A DNA stretch of 64,000 nt from Palaemon carinicauda (taxonomy: Eukaryota > Arthropoda > Malacostraca > Decapoda > Palaemonidae), in NCBI RefSeq assembly GCF_036898095.1, contig NC_090746.1, positions 57,328,151 through 57,392,150 on the forward strand. Reading direction: 5' to 3'. Below the pieces are notes generated by a model. That model had not been told where the DNA came from, ran no database searches, and saw only the letters and a list, made by a program, of their open reading frames with translations. Positions 1-11,912 of this stretch are shown here, piece after piece. The position numbers and the translations under genes are program-made. Position 1 is the stretch's first letter. Every line of letters begins with the position of its first letter.

Positions 1-200
1 AACAATCTGTCCCTGACCAATCCCAGCAAAGCTGGTCAATAAAGAAGGTCTACATTCTAATTCAACTGAAATTACAACTGATAAACATGAATAGCCTTTT
101 GGTTTAGCACGGTATGATCTAACAAACACGAGATTTATCAAACTGAAACCCACCTTAGAAGAATCTGCAATTTCTTGTGCTAAGGTTTTCAACTTATTTT

Positions 201-204
<4 letters not shown>
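1..204 (-). CDS. possible partial exon at the window edge, unknown product
   Basis: The minus strand is open for 68 codons from about 204 to position 1 with no stop, in a region where the other frames close quickly. The predicted peptide is mixed and not low-complexity (it contains YRAKPKGYSC and LTSFAGIGQG). A long T run followed by AG lies just upstream on the minus strand and could serve as a splice acceptor. I do not recognise the protein. It does not resemble the PINK1 kinase domain expected somewhere downstream of 5276. An open frame of this length is expected by chance a few times per hundred trials, so this is only a candidate. Confidence 0.2.
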
Positions 205-308
<104 letters not shown>

Positions 309-314
309 CAGTGG

Positions 315-482
315 GATATATCAAGGAGAGTTATATTATCTAAAGTTTCTTCATTACTTGAAAGTGGTGATGAGCAGGTACCTGAAATTTACTCAAAATG
401 CTTGTCAAAAACTGCAAACAACGGTAAACAAGAAACACTGCTAGTTCTTAACGGTCTCCTGTATATTTGTGAGGAGCATTGA
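315..482 (+). CDS. possible terminal exon, unknown product
   Basis: An open frame follows a GGCAG acceptor-like site directly after the (TA)n repeat and ends at a TGA at 480-482. The peptide is mixed in composition (it contains SSLLESGDEQVPEIYSK) and is not low-complexity. No family is recognised, and it lies in the opposite orientation to the open frame at 1-204. It could be a last coding exon, a transposon remnant or chance. Confidence 0.15.
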   Translation, partial: DISRRVILSKVSSLLESGDEQVPEIYSKCLSKTANNGKQETLLVLNGLLYICEEH

Positions 483-928
483 ACTCTTCGGTTTGTTTTC
501 TAATTGTAAACTTCATTTAGGACGAATACATATTAATCTGTTTAATAGACATAAAAATCTATCAAATTCAATATCCTTCTGCTTTATATTTCCTTATTCC
601 AAGAATCTTTCAATCCACGATAATCAAGGATGTTTGATGATAATATGGATTTATCGTAATCTTCAAGGTCAGTCCCCACCTTCCTCCTGTCTCCTCGTTA
701 ACATCATAAAGATTGAAGTCTTACCAGAGTTGATGAAATAGAAATAAGAAACACTCAATTGATGATTTTTTAAATATAAAGATGGATGACTTTTTTTTCC
801 AAATTGTAAGGAAATTCTAAATTCTTTAAAAACGTTCCAGAGCAAATACAGTAAAAGGTAATTATTACACTACCCTGCATTATAAAAAAAATGAGAATTG
901 TGACAAACAACGATCTATATATGTCCAT

Positions 929-1011
<83 letters not shown>

Positions 1012-2835
1012 GAGAGAGAGAGAGAGGGGGGGACTGAATTCATATTTATAATTAACACCCTTGAATGAAAAGGAAAAAAAAACATCCAGCTATAAAACGC
1101 ATTTCGTCACAAGAACGGGAATAATAAGATTCAAAACAAAATCATCCCCAACTCTTACAAGATCACATTTCATCTCTACCATCGTCTTCCAGAGTTAATT
1201 TTGGTAGACTTTTCAAAACTTTTTAGATTCCTGCAATGTCTACTGCAATCCTACACCCATTTTTTTCATTCAAATTGTTGCAAGTTCCACAAGCCATACA
1301 TTCATAAAAAATTCAATCTTATCTTCTAAAAGACGGATCACGCTGTAAAATCTTCTGGTAATGAAAGGGAAGAATATGCAAGATACGAGGCATAACGTAT
1401 TTGTCCTTTCAAGGTTGAAGCAAAACGGGTTGGGTTGCACGAACGGGCAAACTTCAGTCATTTCCTCTTCAATTGAACAAATGATGATTAGAAACGCGAT
1501 TTTGAAAGTATAAAATTTAACTAAATGCAATACTTATTTATTCGCAGATAACATAAAAAGAAAATATTCAAATAGAAAAAATGCTTAATACAAGGTACAG
1601 CCCACCTCTCCAATTATACAGTATTGAAAATATAAATAAAGTATATTTGCATGGCTTTAGAGTTCACGAAATAAATCATCGGAGCAGCAAATAAATAACC
1701 TTGAATGTTCTCTAAGAATACGTCAGACAAGATTCTCTGGTTTCTTTAGATGTTGGTTATATATGGGAATTGAAGGCCAAAAAGCCTCTAACGAGAATTA
1801 CGATAGTTACATATTTTGAAATGAATATAAAACCACAAAATTCCCGTCATTGCACCATCAAAGTGTGTACCGGTGCTTTCTAAAACAAAAACTAATTTGC
1901 ATAAAAAATACATCAATGAATAAATAGTCCATGTTACCTATTGAATTTAACAGTATTTGTAAGTGTTTATCACCACTTATAATGTCATGTGTTGTTGAGC
2001 ACAGAAGACTTTACAACCTGGACAGATTGATAAGAAAAAAAAATCCCACTATTCATATTCTTCAAATAAAACAGTATAAATATTTGGATAATTTGAGGTT
2101 TCAATCATAACGAATCAAAATTACGGAGGTTGATTATAAAAGTATCACTTAGCACGAGGATTCTAGCTTTGAGCAGCAGAAACTACGTGACCTTCGACAG
2201 ATTATTGAGCTATTGTTTGAAGACAATGCCGTTACTTCCGACAACTGCGCTCTCTTGTCCTAGATAATAAAAATGGAGAGGAAACGGCAATATTCCAGTA
2301 GACTTGACCAATATTCGGAACGATCGAAAATAGTTAAAGTATTATATCCTTCAATTAAATGAATATTCATGTTTCAAATGAAGAAAAGCCTTCTTGGATA
2401 ATTATATAAAATTACTTTATAAAAATACTGTAGCGTATGCCCTTAACCTTGAATAAAACTAAAGTTTCTACATTTGAAAAACTGGATTGTGTGGGTTTAA
2501 CCACACGTTAGCTGAGAATAGTTCCATGCCGTTTTCGAGAATTAGAATTCGCTGTTTTATATCGAAAAAAAAAAAAACCTTCGTAGTCATAACTTCCTTT
2601 GCAGTGATCATTTATGAATGAATGAATGAGTAAATATATCCATATTTACGTGACATCCAAAGTCAATAGCCTTGTAAATTAAAAATAAAATTTTTAAGAT
2701 GATGACTAGATGTTTGATCACCAGTAAATGTGGAAATGCGTTAGATGAATTACAAATACATACTGTATACGGCTTTATTTGGTCTAACTTTCATACTATA
2801 TCAGATTACAGCAAAAAAACCTATACACACACACA

Positions 2836-2923
<88 letters not shown>

Positions 2924-3245
2924 TATAAAATCCCCGTGCACTTTTTTTCTTTTGAAGTGTGAGAATAGACGTATTAGTCGACCATTTCTCAGCACCCTAG
3001 TTAAAAATTACCATATTTAACTAATCACCAGGCAAAAAATCCACTAATTGGTTCAACAAGAGCATTTGTAAACTTTCGTGTTTTGGAAAAGACTAAGAAA
3101 AGCTCACCCGATGAAATCAGTTTCTGGTCTCTCGCTGGTAGGGATCAAAATTTAATAATCTTTTAATTGGCGAACATCCTGAACATAGAATGTATTGTAT
3201 CTTGTATGAATAAATGCAACTTTCAAACTGTACTTTTATACCATT
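483..3245. other. AT-rich non-coding stretch with microsatellites
   Basis: No convincing gene is seen. It holds (TA)n at 932-1008 followed by a short (GA)n, and (CA)n then (TA)n at about 2824-2922. Short open frames here are either dinucleotide translations or AT-rich chance frames. Confidence 0.6.
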
Positions 3246-3920
3246 TATTACCTTCGCCAAATTCGTTGTGACGAAGGTTATGGCTTGATAAGCGTTATGT
3301 TTGTATGTCTGTGTTTCTGATTCACATTAACTCAAAAACTATCTGACTGAATCTCATGACATATGGTGGGATGATTTGCCATGATCCAAGGATAATTTGA
3401 TTAATTTTTGGGAGTGATTGGATCAAAGGTCAAGGTCACCAGAAGGTAAAATATGTATTTTTGCTATATCTTGGTCAATCTTTATCCGATTTGCATGAAA
3501 CTAGTGTGAAATGTGCATAATTCAATTCAATATCTTGTGATATACATGCTATAGTGATAATATTAATCTGTTTGGCTAATTATTTGTTTGTATGTCTGTG
3601 TTTGTGATTTGCATAACTCAAAAACTATTAGAACGAATCTCATAAAATTTGCCATGATTCAAGGACAGTTTGGTTAGATTTTGGAAGTGATGGGGGTTAA
3701 AAGTCAAGGCCAAGGTCACGAAAAGGTAAAAAACGACTTTTTGCCCTGTCATGGCCAATTTCTATCTGACTTGCATGAAACTAGTGCCAAAATATGCATA
3801 ATTCAGTTGTCTATCTTGTGATATGTGTGTTTTAGGAGCAAATACCCACAGCATCAGTATTCTTGGCGACAAAAGTGGCGGTGGCAGAGGCATGAGCTCT
3901 ACTAAGTACCCGTTCTAGTT
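3246..3920 (+). repeat. dispersed repeat with internal duplication
   Basis: Two similar segments of about 240 bp, around 3300-3555 and 3587-3825, share phrases such as TTTGTATGTCTGTGTTT, TCAAAAACTAT, CATGAAACTAGTG and CTTGTGATAT. Together they form one internally duplicated unit ending near TACCCGTTCTAGTT. The wording resembles a repeat common in marine invertebrate and fish genomes; that is recollection, not a search. No open frame is kept. Confidence 0.55.
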
Positions 3921-5275
3921 TGATATTTAATTACAGCGAAACTTCTCAACTTCCAAAGTACTTGTTATAACACAATCATGATGACAAAAAAAAAAAAAAA
4001 AAAAAAAGTCTCACTGAGCAGTTTCACCAGGTTTACATTTGCTATCAGATAATATATATATTCCCTTTTCAGTTCTTCCTTATACCTTAGTGTGATAATG
4101 AAACAAAATCTAACAACATGGAAAATAAACACTTGAAAACAATAACAGAAGAGGGTGGCACATTGCCAGTCTATTTTTACCACTTAGAACACTCCACACA
4201 AAGTTAAAGCACTTTTGTATATTCATTTTTTCCTCTCAGTAACACACGAGTTTCCTACATTTAACTTTCACTCAGCAGTATCAATCATATGCTTATATTT
4301 CTAATTTAAAACATTTATTTTTTAACTAAACAGTACCAGTGAGGTTCCTTTAAATTGTTACAGTTAGCAGCTTTCATGAAAAATTACAAGAGACGTGTGT
4401 AAAGCACATATCCACTAATTAAAGAGTATAGCTCTTTTTCAATGAGTTTCATTTTATTAAAAGTTTGTGGATGAAAAACTATCTATTTCTCCCACCTACA
4501 GGCTAAAATATTTGTCCATTCAAAGTCATTGACTGAAAAATACATTAAAACAAAACATTAGCAACATATAATTTCTAAATTAACATAAGCGAATTATCGC
4601 TGGACATGCATATATGATCCAGTGTGCATTATGATTCACAACTAGAAAATGAAAAATACTACCATGGATATTTAATTTTAAGACAAGCCACCTGTCTTCT
4701 GAATAAATAAATCTTGCAATTGTAGAATACAGAGGTGTGTATTTTAACAAAAAGGACTTAGGAGAGAAGTGGGGAATTTTAGCATTTCAACTTAATACAG
4801 TTGAATACTTTATTTTGATTGTACTATTGTGTTCATCATATTTTGGACGAGAAGAAAATGTTCACCCTAATTAAAATGAAAATTGTTGAAAGTTAGTTTG
4901 ATTATTTACAAACTTTACCTAAAATTGCCCATCTTTTAAAATACATTACTGTACTCTAAGGCTTGAATTTTACATCTTGTGCTTGGACTAATGTTAATTA
5001 TCTTTTCTTTTTATTTTTTATACTGTGCGTAGTAATATTAAGTGTGTTTCAGTAGTAACCAAGTACTGATCCCATTCATGCAAAACTATTAAATTAATAT
5101 TGACAATGCTGTATTATTTAGATACTCTCTAATTTATAAACAAAACAAAACACTATATATCTTACACAAGTCAATTACTTATTTAGCCCCCTTTAGCAAA
5201 AGTTAGCTAAATCAACATATCAACTTCCAGAACGAATAAACGCGCATTAGATAAAATGTACAGTACAATACTCAC
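3921..5275. other. AT-rich stretch, presumed PINK1 intron 2
   Basis: No gene or clear element is seen. There is an A-run near 3988-4008. It lies directly downstream (minus strand) of PINK1-like exon 2, so it is probably the start of the next intron. No minus-strand frame resembling a protein kinase was found here. Confidence 0.5.
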
Positions 5276-5599
5276 CCTGATATTACAGCACAGAGACTCC
5301 AATTCATCTTCTTTGGTAACAAGACCTTGTTGTGATCCAGACACCAGAGTCACTCCTACCAAGGCAAAATATGGGGCGGTTTCACCAAATACAAGACGTT
5401 TCGTTGCACGTTTCTTAGCCTCAGTCCAGAGTGGAGATGAAACTTTTCGTACAAACCCCTGAAATAGTCTATTAGCGACTGGCTGAAGGCGATTCACAAC
5501 ACCACTTGCCGCTAATGAACTACCGGTCAGGTCCCCACAACTCCGACTGACATGCCCTGGCCCCTGGGCACCCACCCCAGATCCCCCTTCACTCTGCCA
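5276..5599 (-). CDS. PINK1: PINK1-like kinase, exon 2 (pre-kinase region)
   Basis: This internal exon of exactly 108 codons is bounded on the minus strand by a strong acceptor (pyrimidine tract TTTGTTTCTTTGCAG before 5599) and a GTGAGT donor at 5270-5275. The peptide contains RLVFGETAPYFALVGVTLVSG and TKEDELESLCCNIR without cysteine-rich or repeat character. This matches my recollection of the insect PINK1 segment between the mitochondrial targeting region and the kinase domain (a hydrophobic FALVGV helix, then TKEDELE..C..IRE). PINK1 is a serine/threonine kinase of the outer mitochondrial membrane that senses import failure and activates Parkin. Here the FALVGVTLVSG stretch would be the membrane segment. 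Phase 0 at both ends joins it cleanly to the exon at 9603-9740. The kinase exons are not in view, so the assignment rests on the N-terminal region alone. Confidence 0.7.
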
Positions 5600-7877
5600 C
5601 TGCAAAGAAACAAATAAAAACATAAAAATTCTGGAACACTGTACAGAATAATTATAAGTTTTCCACAAAACAATACTATCATCAATAGCTGATGTGCTTG
5701 AATGGATGGAAATTAAATTGGAGTGATTTCTTATTAGATATAATCTTCTCTCAACACTCTACAGAGTGCTGGCACAAAAAGAGTCTGTCTCTTGCTCTGA
5801 GTGGAAAAAATCTTTAACAATTAACCAATTTATCAACATTCTACTTATCTAAAATTACCATATTTCTCTTACATTACATCAATATCATATATACAGTGCA
5901 TTTAAAAAATTAACATAACGATAGCTTTATTCCTGGCTTAGATATAAGAAAAGATAAACGAAAGCTTAAAAAATGTGATTTCATTGAATCTAATAGAGCT
6001 AAGGAAATTTCTATATTTTAATTTTTCTCAAATCAATGTATTTTGACAAATAGCCTTACTTAACAGTAGCTATGACAAGGGCTGATCATAAAATTAACAA
6101 ATAAATCTAGCAACAAACTTGTGTTTATCAAATCCTATTATTATACATACCATACATTCATTTAGCCTACCTGAATCTGTGTTTTAATTAATGAGAAGTT
6201 CTCTCATTTCTGGTTTTCATAAAAATATATTCATTGCAAAGTCAAAATTTATCACTTGGTGTAATTTCCTAGAGATGACAATGAGAGATACAGTACAGTA
6301 TATCAAATAGTATGTACTATGTACTGGTCAAGATAACATGAAAATCAAAATCAACATGAGCAACTGAAATGAATGCAATGGAAAAAAATAGAAATTTAAC
6401 TATGAAAACACATTCTATTAAATCCTGTATCAGTTCATCCCAAAGATAAGAACAGTCAACCTATGGACTTTGAGATAAGAACCTGAGCTAACAATAAAAA
6501 AAAAAATTCTAAATTCTTTCAAAAGTAATCAAGTAGACAGAAATAAATGTACAAATTCATGATGTATATTTGGGTTGCAAAATAATAATAATTGAGATCA
6601 AACAATTATGGGTCATGCGTTGGATGGCCAACCTAACCATGTTCAACCTGAAAACCTTTCGACTTGTGAACAAAGTCTTGGAATACACCTTTACCATATG
6701 TAGTGGACGTATTGGTTGTATAAAAAACTTATGCCATTGAAACAACTGAATTAAATAAAGTTATGCCCTACACCTCATTTGAAACCATCTTTTTACTAAT
6801 CCCCCATTAACTTTAACCTAGTTAAATTAATAGTACAGTTGTACAGACTGACTATGTACTTTGGTGATGGCTTAATAAGTTATGCAGTATTGTGATGTAC
6901 TGTATTCACTTTGGAAATTTCAATCTTACTGTCCACAATATCATAGATATTAAAAGTCCCCCAATGACATCAATATAGCTAATCTTGATTATTTTCCAGG
7001 AATTATATAAATGTACTATCTAATACTTTGAGTTTACTAGCAACATAACTAATTCAAATAAATTTACTACAACATCATTCCAATCAGTTTACTATGATAA
7101 AATGAAGAAAATTCTAACAGAAACAAGCTACAGTACCCTCCTTTGTCAATACTTGCCTAGGTGCATGTACTGTATCTACATAGTACATAACTTGCCTCTT
7201 ATATGCAAGATTTTCACAAATTACCGTTTTTCTTTACCCTCATTACCGAGTTTATATTGTTTATGGTTATTTTGGGTATTTATCATGACATATCATCACA
7301 TGTAAGTTATGAAATAAAAACTACAGACTTTTACACCCTAAAAGTATTGATAGACGATTTGACATGTGATCTAATTGGGCTATGTACACACAAATTTTCT
7401 AATTATACTGTATAAAAATTGACAATTAGAATAGCAAACCCCACCTCAGTTAGTTTATAATAACATCTCAAGAGACCACCTCCCATCATCTATAGGCTCA
7501 TTGGTTGATTAATATAACCCAACAGTATTCCCGTAAAAGCTAAATACTTGTATAGTATAGGCTGTCTGTATTAATTCTCAACTTTCCTGGCTGGATAGCA
7601 ACAATCTGATCTCTATCATCATTAAAAAAATATATATATCTAAAGAGACAATTCAAAGGTTTGATAGCATACTGTTCCATTTTATCCATATTTACAATCA
7701 TTTCCTAAATAGAATAAAAGGTCAGCATCTACTGACTCGCCTCCAAAGCATGAATTAGACAAGGCCTTCACCAGTTGGATTGTGGTAAAGACAATTAAAG
7801 ATTTAAAGACCGCTCATGAGTGGCCTAGGCAAGGTGCAAGACGATTTCCTAGAGACAAACCATATACAGTATTAGCC
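5600..7877. other. PINK1-like intron 1, distal part
   Basis: AT-rich sequence between the exon 2 acceptor and the THAP element, with no convincing gene. Open frames at 7102-7415 are short and have no recognised relatives. Confidence 0.5.
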
Positions 7878-7920
7878 TATAGAGTGCTTTCAATGACGTC
7901 ACTGGGAATCGCCGGCGGCC

Positions 7921-8190
7921 ATGCTGGAGGGCATACAAAGCGAAAACATGGCGGCTGCTACAGCGAATATGGACAATGAGAGCCACTTTGTCAAACAATT
8001 TTCAGGTGATGATAAGCGTTTTTACAAGCAGAAACTCGATCTAATTGATGGCCTAGATCCATACCAGATGCAGAATTCATTCAGTCAAAATATTGAGGAT
8101 TTTCCCAGTATTTCACACATTGATATGGTGAACTACTTGGTACTGTCGGCCAACCCAGAACATGAGTGGGCATACATTTCCATTGAATAA
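7921..8190 (+). CDS. 5' coding fragment of transposon ORF (YqaJ-type element protein)
   Basis: An 89-codon frame starts just inside the left end of the THAP element. It contains KQKLDLIDGLDPYQMQ and IDMVNYLVLS, phrases I associate with the N-terminus of a transposon-borne protein that in full-length form continues into a YqaJ-like nuclease region; this is recollection, not a search. The nuclease part is absent. The copy at 33013-33204 has the same start but a roughly 80-bp internal deletion that closes the frame early. The GGCGGCCATGCTGGAGG start lies close to the TIR, so the TIR region probably served as promoter. Confidence 0.5.
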   Translation: MLEGIQSENMAAATANMDNESHFVKQFSGDDKRFYKQKLDLIDGLDPYQMQNSFSQNIEDFPSISHIDMVNYLVLSANPEHEWAYISIE

Positions 8191-8968
8191 TCTGCTTCCA
8201 GAATTTGTTGTTTTTCCCTTTAATGCTTTTAAGTCCAAAATTAGATAAACACTGGGCCGATGAAGAGAGTGTTTATAATTATAATGCTAATATTGATCAT
8301 TTAGCCTAACCTTGTGTATTATAATTTTTTATTGTCAAAATGTATGTAAAAGTTTTGCATTATTATGTCAAATCTTTATCAGTTCATGCCTAACCATTGT
8401 GTTTGTGTTTGGTTACAAATGCTATAATTTCTTATATACATATAAACATATGATGGACAAACTCTATTGTAATGCTCTTGGATGATCGTTTTGCCTCCTT
8501 GCAATTAAATGCGCAAGTTTAATTATTGTTTCGATGTTTCATATATAAACTGAAGACCCCTTCGGATTAAACCAGCTTTCAGATATTATTATTATTTATA
8601 ATCAATGTTTATTCATCACATAGGCCTGTATATCTGCACAATTTAATACACAAATTAAAATAGATATAAATATACACTTAATTATATATAGGCATGAGCA
8701 CCTTGGCGAAAGAGAGACCTAGGTAAGTAGCCTTTGTTAAATAGCCAATATGGGCGCTTTTAATTTTTGTTTTGTAAATCTGAGATGCCCCTTTTGATGT
8801 TTAAAAATTGAGATGCCCCCTCCCCCACACACACTACACACTGAACTGATGATGATACTTTTGAAGTCACCCATGCGATCGGATATAGCATGTTTACACA
8901 GGAATAATGATACTTTTAGGGCCTAGCTGAGACTGACCTGATATGAAATGATCAGAACAGATACGTGT

Positions 8969-9154
8969 TTAGGGTAGTGAGGATTCACGTAGATCAGCCC
9001 GTGATATTCTGGTCAACCACAAGTCACGTCTGCACTTGGATAATTCTTCTGTATCTTTGTCCTGATTCTGAATAACTGCCGGTATGCGGTAGAAAATCTT
9101 GTCATCTCTTCGTCCTCGATTCCCACAGTCAACAATAGCGCAAAAACTGGGCAT
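8969..9154 (-). pseudogene. THAP zinc-finger exon, truncated by a stop
   Basis: From the ATG at 9154 the minus strand encodes MPSFCAIVDCGNRG, the start of a THAP C2CH DNA-binding finger. In this copy a TAC codon has become TAA, so the frame stops at ESSLP before the CSDHF half of the metal site. The intact equivalent is at 33916-34176. THAP domains bind DNA in several transposase families and in host proteins derived from them. Confidence 0.7.
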
Positions 9155-9602
9155 TGTGTGAATGTGAATGTGATGAAATGGCTAAATATTCAACAGTTCA
9201 ACCATAGCTATTCACTGAACGCGTCTTTGTATGCCCTCCAAGATGGCGGACCGGAAGTTTGATGACGTGTATTGAAAGGACTCTATATATGATCAGCCCC
9301 CAAGCGCTATCTCCACACGACCTAGGACCAAGAAGAGGCTGACAATGGCTGCTATATGTAGACCTATAGGCTCCACTAAAATTCCCCCATCCCTAGCTAA
9401 GTGCCCTTACTCATAAGAGGGGTACACCAAAAACCACCCAACCCCCAGCCTCAATAACTGCTGAGCTAGGATGCTATGTTTATAAAATGAAGACTGTACT
9501 ATCTCTTCACGGTGCAAGGATAAATTTATACCATCTCCATTACAGGAGTTTACTCATCAGACCTGCATTAAAGCAAAAATAAAAAAAGAAAAAAAATCCT
9601 AC

Positions 9603-9740
9603 CTTGCTCAGTTTGTGGCGAGCCTCAGGGGCTCGAGTCTGTTGTTGCTGCACTAGGGTTACTTTGCGCCTTTGGGCGTGTTGAAGGGCTCTCCGCCCGT
9701 GCTCCACAGCGCTCTCGACCACCGCCCGCAAGCTCCACAT
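9603..9740 (-). CDS. PINK1: PINK1-like kinase, exon 1 (mitochondrial targeting region)
   Basis: This exon gives 46 codons from the first in-frame ATG at 9740 (minus strand) to a GTAGGA donor at 9602. The GC-rich exon stands out from the AT-rich surroundings. The peptide begins MWSLRAVVESAVEHGRRAL and continues with HAQRRK, an Arg/Ala/Leu-rich amphipathic helix without acidic clusters, as expected for a mitochondrial presequence. An upstream in-frame TAA precedes it, so the start is defined. It ends in phase 0 and joins exon 2 (5276-5599), giving 154 residues before the kinase domain. Identity depends mainly on exon 2; the link between the exons is inferred from phase, orientation and targeting character. 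Confidence 0.62.
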
Positions 9741-10160
9741 TTTCCCTTCGGCTTCAGCCCGCGCCGCCGCCCACAAACGGGCGCCGCCGCCTACGTGAAT
9801 CCAAATACCCACTTCTCCAACCCTGGGTTAATGTCTGTAAAAACAAAGTCACATCTTTATCTGTCGGCTTTGTAGCCGACAACCTTGTTTACCAACTTTA
9901 TCTCCTAGATCCGTTTAGTAATCGCCCGGAAACTTTCCTGAAGGTCAAAGTAATCCTGCGCAGCAAAAAGCAAAGTAAGTCTAAAGGGAAATCCTTCGAA
10001 ACGCAATTCACTACGAACCACCACTACAGAACTCACTAGACTTCTCTCTCGATTGTAGCCGTCGAGATCGTGCTCAGCTGACTGACGTCAACATTCCCAT
10101 ATGTGCCAAATCTCGGCCTCGACGTCTTGCCACATCTCATCCTCACCTAAATGGAGCTTT
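9741..10160 (-). promoter_or_regulatory. candidate PINK1-like 5' UTR and promoter
   Basis: The sequence immediately upstream of exon 1 on the minus strand is much richer in GC and CpG than its surroundings, notably at 9741-9800. A perfect TGACGTCA (CRE/ATF-type) palindrome is at 10083-10090, and a TCGGCTNNNTAGCCGA hairpin lies near 9862-9878. No TATA box was chosen. Transcription start is unknown. Confidence 0.3.
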
Positions 10161-11250
10161 AAAATATTCATTTTTAGGTTTCTGGATAAATCTATTACCC
10201 TGTATTGCCATTAATTTCTCCCAATCAAGAGATGTTAACTGAGAGTAATTTCCGTTATATAGCTCATTTGACAAACATACTTATGATAATTGTCATTCCC
10301 TGGCATCTTGAGCTGTGGCTACCGAATCATACGAATGAGAAAGTTCTCGTACTGCACATCATTAAGGAAACCACAGCCTAGATGAATTTTGTCTTATAGG
10401 TTTCCTCAAAATATCTGAAAGTAAATAACTTTTATTATTCATCTATTCAACATTATAAACAACTTTCAAAGCAGACTTGCAGTGGCATTTATAACAAAAT
10501 ACTCGAAAAATTTATGACAAGGAGGGAATAATGATATTTAGTAAAAGAAAACTCAACTTGCAGTAAATGTTCAGTATTTTATCAAATTGGACAGAGTTAT
10601 CAATTTCCTAATTGAATTCGAAATTTCTATTAATTGATATTAAGTGGAACAGTTTTGAATTCATTTAGGGACAATTTTCTTATTCAGTAATAATTGTCGC
10701 TATCACATACTGAATTTAATATGGCTTTGAGATTTCTACACTGGGCAGATAGGTATTTGTCATCCATTTACATAAAATTAGGTATCCCAATATTTCTACT
10801 TCATTAATTCTTTCAATGTTCTTGTGATTATATCAGGATTCTTTGAATAACCAACAATTAAGTACAATACGTTAATAAATCTAATTATTAGAGATAAGCT
10901 ACACAGTAGAGTAGGCCTACATAATTCATGTAGAGTAAAAACTTGAAAACAAATTTCATCCAGTATGTGAGATAAATAATATTGGAGAATGTGTAACCAG
11001 CTAAGGACAAACAGCGCTAGAGCAAAAACATAACATGTAGTACTAGTTGGAGCAAATATAAAATTGAAAATATTATATCGAGAATATGAAGAGAACATAA
11101 AATGAGTTATTGATAATGATATTCATTACCAAGCACCCGTCTTCTTCAATATAGTGAAGGAAATATTCAATGTTTGATCTATATTAAAACTTTTGTGCAA
11201 TGCTAACATTACGTAAAGGGTTTGATAGTCAAAGGGCGCTTAATAGAATC
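10161..11250. other. intergenic AT-rich stretch, nothing recognised
   Basis: No gene, repeat boundary or RNA motif could be supported here. The 100-codon minus frame at 10796-11098 is unlike any family I know and is rich in Phe/Leu/Tyr, as chance frames in AT-rich DNA often are. Confidence 0.5.
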
Positions 11251-11307
11251 CCAGTGAGGAATATTGATGTAATCTAACCGTTAGATTACATTAGAATTCC
11301 TCACTGG
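11251..11307. repeat. 57-bp near-perfect palindrome
   Basis: CCAGTGAGGAAT at the left end mirrors ATTCCTCACTGG at the right, and GTAATCTAAC mirrors GTTAGATTAC around one central base at 11279. The arms are 28 bp with few mismatches and could form a hairpin. It may be the collapsed remnant of a MITE. Confidence 0.85.
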
Positions 11308-11412
11308 ACCCTTACTTATATCTTACTCGGTCTCAGATGAGATGTACCATTGTATGTGGGACCAGTCACCATGGTGTATATTTCTGTGCTCAGTTGCACC
11401 TATAAAAAGGAA

Positions 11413-11912
11413 NNNNNNNNNNNNNNNNNNNNNNNNNNNNNNNNNNNNNNNNNNNNNNNNNNNNNNNNNNNNNNNNNNNNNNNNNNNNNNNNNNNNNNNN
11501 NNNNNNNNNNNNNNNNNNNNNNNNNNNNNNNNNNNNNNNNNNNNNNNNNNNNNNNNNNNNNNNNNNNNNNNNNNNNNNNNNNNNNNNNNNNNNNNNNNNN
11601 NNNNNNNNNNNNNNNNNNNNNNNNNNNNNNNNNNNNNNNNNNNNNNNNNNNNNNNNNNNNNNNNNNNNNNNNNNNNNNNNNNNNNNNNNNNNNNNNNNNN
11701 NNNNNNNNNNNNNNNNNNNNNNNNNNNNNNNNNNNNNNNNNNNNNNNNNNNNNNNNNNNNNNNNNNNNNNNNNNNNNNNNNNNNNNNNNNNNNNNNNNNN
11801 NNNNNNNNNNNNNNNNNNNNNNNNNNNNNNNNNNNNNNNNNNNNNNNNNNNNNNNNNNNNNNNNNNNNNNNNNNNNNNNNNNNNNNNNNNNNNNNNNNNN
11901 NNNNNNNNNNNN
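11413..11912. other. assembly gap of 500 N
   Basis: Exactly 500 N, the conventional placeholder for a scaffold join of unknown length. Sequence on the two sides need not be adjacent or correctly oriented. Confidence 0.99.

Larger units (their letters stand above)
7878..9287. mobile_element. THAP-type DNA transposon derivative, copy 1
   Basis: The ends are inverted repeats: TAGAGTGCTTTCAATGACGT at the left and its near-complement ending GGACTCTA at the right, each flanked by TA. The roughly 1.41 kb element has two outward-in first exons, one per strand: a plus-strand frame at 7921-8190 and a minus-strand THAP zinc-finger frame from 9154. The rest of any transposase is missing, so this is a non-autonomous deletion derivative. 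A second copy at 32970-34309 is collinear over its whole length and supports the boundaries. It sits inside intron 1 of the PINK1-like gene. TA versus TATA as target duplication cannot be decided. Confidence 0.75.
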
